A DNA stretch of 64,000 nucleotides, from the NCBI GenBank assembly GCA_021397835.1, contig JAJFZO010000799.1, positions 682,001-746,000 on the forward strand, in the 5' to 3' direction. The position numbers and the translations under genes are program-made. This DNA is from Moringa oleifera. Taxonomy: Eukaryota; Streptophyta; Magnoliopsida; Brassicales; Moringaceae. Within the stretch, counting starts at the first letter, position 1; every line of letters starts with the position of its first letter. Below the pieces are notes generated by a model. It was not told the origin of the DNA. It ran no database searches and saw nothing but the letters and a program-made list of their open reading frames with translations. This document shows, in pieces, positions 48,022 through 58,514 of the stretch.

Positions 48022-48517
48022 TATTTCTTAGTCTAAAATTTATGAGTTGGACTAGGCCTGTGTGTCTTTGTCTATGTTTGGTTTTTAAGCTGCTAGCTAG
48101 CTATTATCAAGAGGGACTGTCGTTTGATCATTTTCATGATTTCATGGGACCTATCTTTCTTTCGGGCTTTGAATTTGGACAAATCTAGCAAGCCTTCTTA
48201 ACATGTGTCATTTGATGACTCAGTGCGTGGATGTCACGAGTCCATTGGCATAGGCTTAGGCCTATTTCATAAGTGAGCAATCTTTGGCAGGCTTGGAGAT
48301 TTAGTTAAGGGGAGTAGAGGCACTATAAGCCCATGTTACACAGGTCATGCACACTTCTTAAGGCCTTTTTTTTTTATTTATAACAATATGAAGAGAACAC
48401 ATTAGGCTTGGTCTTGGAATGCCATACTAACACCATACTTAACAAACCATGCAAGGATCAATCGTAAAACATCATACCATGGGTGTAGTCACAACATACC
48501 AAAAAATAAAAAGGACA

Positions 48518-48591
48518 TCAAGCGACAAGAATCGAACCTATGGCCCTCTATACCTAAAATAAATGCACTGACCAAACTACATTACGTCTTG
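48518..48591 (-). pseudogene. trnP: Mitochondrial tRNA-Pro relic, arm 2
   Basis: This is the counterpart of the arm-1 trnP. On the minus strand it starts caagacgtaatgtagtttgg and ends ggttcgattcttgtcgcttg. The anticodon position reads TAG instead of TGG (tttattttaggtatag), one G-to-A change, and the D-arm has lost its usual agcgcag. It is more decayed than the arm-1 copy. Confidence 0.8.
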
Positions 48592-48778
48592 TCTCACCCC
48601 TCGAAGAATATAAATCCACTCAATCGATGAATACTCGAATCGAACTTGCCCATCCTATTGGGCATAGGGGACAAGAACCAATCTACCTCTTGCACTATAT
48701 GGCTTTTTGCCTTTCTCTTTTCACTTGAATTTAAAAATCCTACTCATACTCAGCTATGTATCCTTTAGACCTTTTGCC

Positions 48779-48852
48779 CTTTTAGAAGTGGATTCAAACC
48801 ACTCATATAAGGATTTTCAATCCTTCGCTCTAATCAACTGAGTTACATGAAC
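48779..48852 (-). pseudogene. trnF-GAA: Mitochondrial tRNA-Phe (GAA) relic, arm 2
   Basis: On the minus strand the sequence reads gttcatgtaactcagttg, then ggattgaaaatcc with anticodon GAA, then tggtttgaatccacttc. Its T-arm is better kept than in arm 1, while its D-arm has two G/A or C/T changes. The acceptor stem is imperfect. Confidence 0.85.
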
Positions 48853-49205
48853 CACTTTCCTAAAGTCCGTTTTGTTTATTGAATAACACCTTACCTTAAC
48901 ACTTAACTAGTAAGAGAAAAGCCCTTTTACTAATTAATTTATTAGGCTCGCTTGTTCATCAAGCTTTCGAGCAGCTCTTTCAATTGCCACTTAATCTCCC
49001 AACATGCTCAAGAATCGAGATTCGTCCAGTCCTTGAACGGCTATAGAGAGCTTGCTTGTAAAAAGAAGATAGGTCGGTCAAATAAAAATAATGCACAATA
49101 GGCTCTTTGCTTTTAGTCACTGAGTAGTGTAATTTTTTCTTTTGGAGGATTCTACCAAGAGGTTCTTTCTCTCACGTAATTTTGCCCATCCGTTTCACTT
49201 TCGCA

Positions 49206-49294
49206 CTAAAGGAAAAGGAATTTGAACCCATGATACGTTCTTTTTATATATTAATTTAGCAAAACCAATGCCTTAAGCCACTTAGCCATCCTTC
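49206..49294 (-). pseudogene. trnS-GCU: Mitochondrial tRNA-Ser (GCU) relic, arm 2
   Basis: On the minus strand it begins gaaggatggctaagtggctt and continues with ggcattggttttgctaaatt. After a long variable arm the T-arm is tgggttcaaattcc. An extra T in the anticodon arm and changes in the variable arm separate it from arm 1. It keeps the trnS-trnF-trnP order. Confidence 0.8.
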
Positions 49295-52200
49295 AAGTTA
49301 TTGATAAGATTTTTTTATGTAATTAGTTGCTCAAAGGTTATCTAATTTGATCAACTACATAAGCCATAGTGTGCTAGCACGTATACTTTTCCTTTATTAT
49401 GAGATAGACCCCATCTAAATCTGCCTAGCATCCAAGCCATCAAAATCTGCCATTTCTTTCCTTGGGTGATGCCTCCTTTCTATGATGAACTTTACCAATC
49501 TTTGCCTCTAACTTGATCATTTTTGAAATATCTGGTTCAGAAGGACTAGGAGAGAAGAGACGGCTAAGCTACGTCTTTACCCACTTGAATTGAATTCATA
49601 TCTCTTTCGTCTAGTTGAGATTTCCCAGATTATGACTCTTTTATCACATCATGGAAATGTCCATTCTTGTCATGATCAATCCACATCCTACCGTAGTGCC
49701 TAAAGAACCTTAGCAACCAAGGCTAGCTTACTAAGGCAAAGGAATTTCTTATTGATTACACAAGTTAGTCAGCCTTTTTCTTGCTTTTATCTGCCTATTT
49801 AATCTTTTAAATAGGCATTGTTACTACAATAAAATTGCTTTTTATAGGAATTATAGCATGGCTTAGGTTTTCTTAACTCTAGGAAAGGAATAGCTATCTG
49901 ATTTGGCTTAGCTCATGAACTCTTAAACAGGAAGATTCCTAACTACTTAAACTTGTAAGACAAGAGCCATTAGCTAAAAGAAGAAGAGCTAATATTCATC
50001 TAGTGCACAGAAAAGAAAAGACAGAAGATAACGTCAAAGTCTATAATAAAAATAGGGTAAGGAGTTAAGTTAATCCGTAAACATCAACTAGACTTTCATG
50101 GTTAATAACTACTTACTTCTTTGAAACATTAAATCTGTCTTAACACAAATTCTATGTTAGTAAATGAAGAATTGGGTGATATCAAATTCTATATCCAAAA
50201 GTAAAGCACCATTATTTGATCAGGCTAAGGAAAGGCTTTAAGACAAAAAGCTTAGATGTGAGGAAAGGTTGAAATGACAAGAAGAGCACTTAGTAAAGAG
50301 GTAACACCAGAGGGAGGAAATTTTCGCAAATAAGGAAGCATGTTGACCCCGAAAGGAAGCTTACGAGAGGGAAAGAAAAGAAAAACTAATAACATTCATC
50401 CCAAGCTAATTGCTTCTTTCGAAATAGTAGTGAAAAAGGAAAATGCTTTGCCTTTTGATGTAGTTTCGAGTCTTCGATGTCCCTCGAACACTAATAAGAG
50501 TCAAAATAGGTACTAACAAGGTTATAGAATGGGATTGATGATGAGTTGGCCAAAGCCCCCAAATCTTTTGGTTTGGGAACCAAGTTCAACCTTTTTTTAT
50601 TCTTTGCATGAGATTCCATTACATGATACACAATAAGTAAAAGACCAAGCACAAATCTTGATGATTTTTAATTTTGGTATTTCAACATGTGATTCACTGC
50701 TACAAGCTCCTTCTTGTATAGAAACACTTGAGGGAAGTGGTTTAACTACCTTTTTCATCATGTTATGAATGGAACATCAAATTAAAAATTTCTTCATTTT
50801 TTATTACCATGCCATTGATGAAGATTCATAGCTTGGGAAAAGTCCTGAAATCTCACCCTCTAGCATTGCGATAAAGTATTGATAGAGCAAAGCGATAGGA
50901 CCCACTTTAAGGGAGAGTGCAAAGGAAAGACCCAAACATCAAGAAGTGGACAATGAGGTTGTATCACTTTAAAAGAGGTATTGATAGCGAACCATAAGCC
51001 CTAGCTTTAAGCCAAAGAAGCAAGTAATTATACGCTTGGAATAGAAAGATATTTCACTTTAAAATCGTTACTAAAAGCATTAGAAGCACACTTCCTATCT
51101 AGGCAAACCAAACCTAAAAAAGTGCCTTTTTCTTGGCTAGCCTTGCAAGAGCAAATGTGCGGGACAATAGAATTAAGTATCAAGGCTGCAAAATAAAAGG
51201 AAGGTTCCTGCATGTAGGAAAGCTTTTTTTACCATCTATTGGGTATCTATCTTTATCTCGCTCTCTCAACTTATACTTATGATAGGCGGGCTCAATGTCG
51301 GATATTTATCTTTGGAAATTGTTCTCTTTTAATTTTTGGTATTCAACTGTCTTCCTTGGTTTCACCCTTCCATTCATGAAGCAGATCACTAGGAAGGTGT
51401 TTCTTAAGCATAAAGCAATAGTTTTTGACCCTTTCACATTGATCTATAAAAAAACTCCTAGTAAAAAGCCACTTTCTTTTTTTTTGAAAATCAACACATT
51501 AAAAGATCTTTGATCTCACCTTTGAATAAGTCCAACAAAGCACCTTTTCCTACTAAATTCTATCTATCTTTGCTCGCTTCTTCCATTTACTAAGCTCTAA
51601 GCTCCTCTGGTAAATCATGATATGTGCATGCTAGTTACTCTACTTTGGTAATGTGTTTAATGGCATGTTTATGACCTAGTTGTAAAACTACTACCATATG
51701 AATGTCCTCCGCATTGCTTTAGGACTAGGCTGACAAGTCAAACAACTTTACGTTAACAACACCTTTTACTTACAACATTCATGAAAATTAATGAGTTGCC
51801 TCACAGCAAATGAGAATAACAAGACTCTATGGCTTAACAAGTTTCTTCCCCACCAAAGGCCTTACTTAGGCCTTAACAAGGTAAGAGTAGTTAGGTCGAC
51901 ATTAGTCTTTCCTTTGTGAGAAGGTTGCATTGCTTTCATGTGAAGATTAAGTACTTATGGATGACAAAATTAGCTTATGTTAAGAAGGATTTATATGAGG
52001 TGGCGAGATGTTGAATCGTTAATAGTCATCTTTTTGTGGGCAATGCATGGACTTCAATCTAAGTTGAGCTAGCCCTAGTATGGACGGTCCTAAGTGTGGG
52101 AACCTTAACCATATGATTTTAATCTATGATAGAGCTATTCCTAGTCATATGTTAATTTCATTTTATGAAATGCTTCACCCAAGCCTTTAAATGTAGACTC

Positions 52201-53395
52201 TTCCAAAGATAGACTAACTAATAGGTGTGTTCGAATTAAAGGTCCTTGGGTTGGGCCTTCTTAGTTCTTCTAACATCTACTTGTTGGTGGTGGGCATGGA
52301 TAAGAATCCCTCTCCTTCTACTCTTATGAATGGTGACTATCTTCTAAATCTTGTTACCCTTCTACTATCGTATATGGTGCGTAGGCCATCATATATGTAT
52401 GGTTATGGTATGGCTCTAGTCTTGGAACTTATGCCGAATTAGTAAGTCTAAAGTTTCCCTTGGCTCTAATTTAAGTGTAATGAGCTATATGGATATTCCA
52501 TCTAATCTCATAGTGGATAGGCAATTATTTGCTTTGAAATCGTCTTGATGTAGTTCATGATCTAAGTAACATGGATTTGAATATAGCTGTTATAAGTGTG
52601 CCCAATACCCAAGCTTTCTTTTTCTAGTTTCTAAGAGGTGTCAAAACAGAAAGAAAAATACCGATCATCCCTTAAGAGATGCCTAAAGGGCATAAAACCA
52701 AAACAAGAGATAGAGCTAGGCTTAAAGATGACACGATTTTTACTTTCTTGTTTTGATCAAGTGGCAATCGTTGGGGTACTAGCAACTAGCGTGTGGTGCC
52801 TTCTTTTTATTCTTTAACCATTATCGGTCCTCGTGATCTTAAATAGTAATTCCTTGGGTGCCCTCAAGTCTCAAGTTGCATTTTTTGTTATTGCTTCCTT
52901 TTGGAGTAAAGGTGGATCCTATCTCTTCCTTTTTTTTCTATGGTTCCCATGCGTGTTCGGTTTAGCATTGGCTTCGTTGTCAAGGCAAAAGGAGTGTGCC
53001 TTTGCACTCCTTCTATGGCCCATTACGCTTTTTCCAACTCGACTTACTTGTTTTAACTCTATTGACATCTATTTTGTGTGAGGACTAGTAGCAGCAATAA
53101 GGTCACTTAAGATTTGTTCCAAAAGAGATATATGTGAAAGGGTTTCAATTCCTTTTAAGAGGGATTTCTGTCGGCTTCGATCAGCAGAGTTACCTTCCAC
53201 TCAGCCATTTGAAATACGACTTCATATACCCCTAATTCTTTGATTAGTGTGACTTACGAGGGCCTTTTATGGAAAGCTTTACGGTTAATGACCGAAAAAG
53301 TAACCAAATCTCGTCATGCTTTTTAGTTCATCTTAGTAGTACAAGGAAAAAGCCTATATGGTAGGCTCTACTACTACAAAAGTGCACATGAATTT

Positions 53396-53492
53396 TCAAT
53401 TAGCTAATTTTCATTCAAGAGATTTAATCTACTATGATATTAATTATCAATTAGCTAATTTTCATTCAAGAGATTTAATCTACTGTGATATT
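53396..53492. repeat. 51-bp tandem duplication, arm 2 only
   Basis: Two adjacent copies start tcaattagctaattttcatt at 53396 and 53447 and both contain agagatttaatctact. Arm 1 has a single matching copy near 17660-17720, so this arose after the inverted duplication. Confidence 0.9.
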
Positions 53493-54939
53493 TTTTTCAC
53501 GATCTTGATTGAATGAATTAACTATTTCATTTTATAGAAATATAATCGACTATATTTTAAAGTCCTTTTTTTTTTAATCCTATTAACTTCGTAAGGGAAA
53601 AAATAAGTAAGGTAAAGATTAAATTGAGCATAGAAGTTTTAAGAGTTAGAGGATAGAACTTCTTAATGCTTGCCAAGAACCGATGTAATTAGGATAAAAG
53701 CTTGCCATGACTTCCAAGCAAGCTATATCAGGTCACACTTCTTGAAGTGCTAACCTAGTAACACAGCACTACTCTAAATTGAATCTATTTGAATAGCTTG
53801 AAATTCTCTTATCTGAGCTAGCCATTACATATGGAGGTTGATCGACAAGAGATACTACTTCCTTTCAATCAATAATGAGAAGGCCATGCCACCCATGAGA
53901 ACTTTATTTCACTATACTATATATTTTTTTGGAATTGTATTTTCTTTGCCTGTATAATTACTAAGCTTAAGCTTGGCTATTTGATCCTTTAGTCATAACT
54001 CTAAGCGAAGAAGTTTATGTATTCCCTAAGGGAACAGATCAAATTAGAGTTTTTGGCCTCAACTTATGTCAGCAAAGTGTTTGATGAACATGGGCTTGCG
54101 GATTGTCCTTAGCACCCAAATTTCTCTATTAACTTCATCCTTAGTGGGTGGGAGAGAGAAGATAACATATGAACATCAAGTGGAGCAAGGTGGAGCACTC
54201 TTCAAACCAAATAAGCATATAGAATGACTTGGACCAGTAATAATAACCAACCGATTGTGAGGGCTGGCCAAGCAAAGGCACAAAAGATCATTAACTCTTA
54301 TTGTTATTACAAGCCTAAAGGCCAAGGGTGGGACATTAATCCAAAAAACAAGTACAATACGAAGCTTTTCCTCCATGAAAGAAAGGATCGGACAAATGGC
54401 AGAGAAGCTAAGATAAAGTCGCTTCCTTAATCACTCAGGTATGACTTTATTAAGTAAATTAACTCTATCTTTACTAGTAGCCATGGTAGGCATAATTTAA
54501 CTTGAGCTCTTTAAAGCCTTTCATGCCTCACTTCACTAGTGCTTTTCACTACATCTTTTTTGAAGCAACAAGAATTCTTTCCTTATGGAAGGGTCTCATT
54601 TTCTTGTATGGGCTTTCGCTAAGATGTATGTAATAAGTCTTACCTAGCCAGATCTTAACATCTTGTGACTTAGTAATCTGCAAATGCTTTATATGAAGCC
54701 AAATATGCCAAACATGATAATCCACTGATCTAGATAGGTGAGTTGGTATAACCAAGGAAGAACAAAGGGAAAACTCAACCAAAAGATGAGCTAACCTAAA
54801 CTCCCATGAATAGATATTTTGAATACTGAAAAAAGTAGGTAGAAGGCCTACAACTAACATACTTTTGCTTTTTTTCTTGTGCATTCAACCATCCTATGGT
54901 CAAGCTTTGGACGAAGCTCACGCTCGGTCCCTTGGTAAC

Positions 54940-55133
54940 ATTTTCTCTTTCGTGAAGGAGACTTATCAATGATAATGGTTAGCAAAGCAAATTTTTCCCC
55001 TTTATCTTAAATGACTAGTGTCATTAGCCTCTTCGTCCACATTAGGTTTGGCGGAGCGCTGTCATGACTTTTAAAAAATCACTAATTTTCGTGAGGCACG
55101 ACTCGAAGAAAGAGATAAATCCAACTTTTAAGG
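54940..55133. other. Short spacer beyond IR2
   Basis: No gene or repeat is recognised between the end of IR2 and the CACTA-like terminus. Confidence 0.5.
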
Positions 55134-55450
55134 CACTACAAAAAAATTTAAAAGTAGTGACACAATATAGCGACTGATTTTATTAGTCGCTAAATAATAA
55201 TAAAATAGTGAAAAATTTACTACAAAATGAAAATTTTACCATAGCGACAAAATAATGACATATTAATAACACACATTAGTGACAGATGTTATCTTCATCG
55301 CTAAATTTATTTTCAATTCATTTATTTTAATTTTTAATCAACTTCAAAATATATTAGCAATCAAATTTTAATCAGTAGCTAATCAAAGATTTAGTGACTA
55401 TAACGCTTCGATTAGTGGCATTTTAATCAGTAGCTAACCATATGTTCTAA
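55134..55450 (+). mobile_element. CACTA-like terminus fragment, different family
   Basis: The segment starts cactacaaaaaaatttaaaa, the classic outer sequence of a CACTA element. It then carries subterminal words of the type tagcgac, tagtgac and agtcgcta in both senses (for example tagcgactgattttattagt followed by cgctaaat). These differ from the aatgacagtt motifs of the elements at 40-44 and 57-64 kb. I do not see a matching right terminus or coding region, so it is a truncated end or a very short derivative whose right limit is a guess. Confidence 0.6.
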
Positions 55451-57190
55451 TTGTATTTAAGGCAAGATAAGTGGCACGACTATTTTCTTAGAGGACGTTG
55501 TGTCATTTTCTTCATAATCACCCTTGGTTATAGTTATCCTTTACTTTGATTAGCTAGACAATGTCACAATTTCCAATATATTTGGATAACTGCATATTTT
55601 ATATTGCAAGAGATTAGTCTACCTTAAACATATAACAACTGTTTACCTAAAAGCGTTTCATAGGTCATTGGCATAGTTGCTCATAGTATTAACATCTTTT
55701 TTTTTCTTTAAGTGTTTTTCTTTGCCCTTGATTTTTCCAACGATCTTAGCTATACCAAAATCTAATTGATAATAAGGTTTAGTATTTAATTAACAGCATA
55801 ATCTATGCCTAATTTTGCTGCTTCTAATGGCATTTTATTGTCAGTAAGCCTTTGATCTGGCATATTGTTATTGATTCATTTTCCATTACATTAACATGTC
55901 TTGATAAATATGAATTGAAGGTTTGACCTTATGTTTAATCATTCTATTCAAGAAGGATCTTTAAATCAATGTTAAGGCAACTCCATAGATTTCAATCTGG
56001 CCCTTGATTATTAATGGTTTGCTTTCAAAGGGGGATTGATTCCCAACAACCCTACTAATAAAGAGACTTGAAAGCAGTAAACAACGCAAACTTTGGAGCA
56101 CCCTATCTTACGAAGAATAATAAAGGAACTCGAAAGTTATAACACAATTTAAGGGATTTAAAACTCATGTTTTTGTTAAATAAAAGTGGCTTATAGTTAG
56201 TTCTACTCATAATTAAAAGCATTAATTGAAAGTCCAAACTTCAAACTTTAAAACAAGCCTGTTTTGTCCTCCCATTTGAGAATACTTCACTATCCTTAGA
56301 GCACTTACATACAAGGAAGGAAGATGTTTAAGGCTTACACATATGCGAACTACAATAAGATCATAAATTATAAACTGCACACTTCCTCCCATTGAACTCC
56401 CAATGGTAAACTGCACACTTTAAGGCTTACATCCCAATAAAGTGTTTGAGCTGATATAATCTAATGTTTCGCACCACATGTATGTAAGTGGCAAGAGAGA
56501 TGGATATAACTCAAAGAGAGATGGATAAGAAGATCTAGGGCAAAGAATGAGCTTTGCAGATGATGAGGGTAGCTCGAGTTTTGAGAGCTTATGTTAATGG
56601 CGAATCTTTGAGTTAAAATAAAGAAATGAAGAACTGAGTGAATAAGAAAGGGGTTTGTTGACCTCATTCTCTAGTTCAAAGCATCAAGAATTAAAAACTT
56701 GATTCGTTGAATCGTTTGTGTATCAAAGGTGAACCCTTTTCCTCTCTGTTGCAGATAATTAGTTAATGATGATTCTTCAACAAGTAGTACACGAATGTGT
56801 TTGAGAAATCTTTGCTTGGAAATCAGAGAGGGAAGACTGTGTGTTTTTCATCTTGGCACCAAGAGAAATGCAGGAAGTAACCAAAAGTCTCAAAACCAAG
56901 GGCTTTCCTTGCTACCAAGACATCAAAAATCAATTCAAACTTTTAATAGAGTGCTCTATTTAAACTACCATGCAAGATGAATAAAAACCTAAAGGAACAC
57001 ATAATTTTCCATAGACTTTCAGCAGCAATGGCCGCTTGCAGCAGCAGAAACAGTCGTTGCTACTGAAAGTCTGTGGAAAACTGTCTATTGCTGCTGTTGC
57101 TGCTACTTACAGCAGTAATAGCCATGAACATGGAGTGATGATGATTTCAAATTCTCTTACACATGCATATCAGACAACAAGTGATGATTT
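55451..57190. other. Unassigned spacer with small repeats
   Basis: I see no gene. Small direct repeats occur (aaactgcacactt near 56374 and 56410, taaggcttaca near 56330 and 56422, agagatggata near 56497 and 56518). A long hairpin lies at the right end and is listed separately. The words gatgatttcaaattctct occur twice, near 57139 and 57183. Confidence 0.5.
57005..57080. repeat. 24-bp inverted repeat (hairpin)
   Basis: Left arm 57005-57028 (ttttccatagactttcagca and four more bases) pairs with right arm 57057-57080 in 22 of 24 positions. The loop of 28 bases is rich in GCAGCA. It is followed by CTGCTG-type words. It may be the end of a small element or a subterminal hairpin of a nested transposon. 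Confidence 0.8.
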
Positions 57191-58514
57191 CAAATTCTCT
57201 GGCCTTCAATGCCAGTTATGTTAAAACTGGCATTGAAGTTAGTGGCCTTCAACACTAGTTCTAGAATAACTGACGTTAAAGGCTATCCTACCTTGCTTTT
57301 AAGGTTGGGATCCTAAATTCGTCTCTAGAGCCCTCTAGAGCCCGCCATGGCCTCTCGCGTAAATTTTGCTCTTTAGGTCAAGATTCTCCGCTTTGCAGAT
57401 TGTCCAGAAGCAGCTAAATCAACTGCACAACCGTACTGCCTCTTTTCTTGTTTCTTTCTTTCTCATTTGTCTCAATCTTCACTAGTGCAGTCGCACCTTC
57501 CCCCTCCATTCGTTCATCTTTGACATTCAAACATATGAAAATATTTTGGTCTAGTTTTGAAATTTTTTTACGAAATTTAAGTTTCATAATTTTGATTCAA
57601 TTTAGTTTAAAAAATGTATAGAGGATGTGTATTATTTTAAGAAGTTTTTTATTAAGTGTGTTTGGTGAATTGTTATTAATTGATGAAATTTGAGTTTTTC
57701 TTTTTTGTTAGTATATTTTGATGAACATATTTGGTATAAATGGATATACATTGATGGATTTTATTATTTCATAATTATTTAGATTTTTTGATTAATTGAT
57801 AAAATAAGTAAATATTAATTAGATGAATTTATATTTTGATAAATTAATTATATATTAGGTGTAGATGAATTTATGTTTGAATTAATTTTTTAGGTAAGAT
57901 TAATTGGTATATTTTGTCAAATTAATTATATTAATTTTATTGTTAACATAAATTAATATATTTAGTTAAATTTTAAATAGATAATTAATTAATTATATGC
58001 TTGTAATAAAAATCATTAAATGTTATTTAAATTTTAATCAATTAAGTTACTAGCTAGTTAGATGCTTGGGTAATAATTAATTAGATGATAATTAATTGAC
58101 TGTATCTTAATTAACTAATTAATTATTAATCATTTTTTTTAGCTAATATTAATAAATTAGATGCTTGTGAAGCAAAAAATTACATGTTACCTGCTAGTTG
58201 ACTGCTTGTATAGTAAATGATTAGATGTTAATTAAATATTGACTATACCTTAATTAACTAAATAGTTATTAATTATGTATTTAAATTTTAATTAATAAAT
58301 TTGATGCTTGTAAAGTAAATAATTAATTGTTATTTAAATTTTAATTAATTTAATGGCTAGTTAATTAAACGCTTTTATAGTAATAAATTAGATATTAAGT
58401 AAAGATTAATTTTTTATATTAATTAATTAAATAGTTATTAATCATTTATTTAAATTTTACTTAATATATTAGATGCTTGAAAAGTAAATAATTAAATGTC
58501 ATTTAAATTTCAAA
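57191..58514 (+). other. CACTA subterminal zone and AT-rich leader
   Basis: The first 100 bases hold the paired subterminal motifs. The stretch 57510-57920 aligns to the reverse strand of 43180-43630. The stretch 57950-58500 is made of diverged copies of a roughly 150-bp AT-rich unit containing atgcttgtaaagtaaataat, the ancestor type of the 305-bp array. By position it is the promoter, leader and first intron zone of the transposase gene. Confidence 0.7.

Larger units (their letters stand above)
46503..54939 (-). repeat. Inverted repeat IR2, arm 2
   Basis: This arm is the reverse complement of 15504-25015, from the MULE frame (46503) through trnP, trnF and trnS to ggtaac at 54939. It has about 200 bp at 53700-53915 not present in arm 1, and lacks the two arm-1 segments at 16690-17600 and 19130-19800. 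The MULE beyond 46503 continues here but not in arm 1, so the duplicated unit ended inside the transposon. No intact gene is present. Confidence 0.9.
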
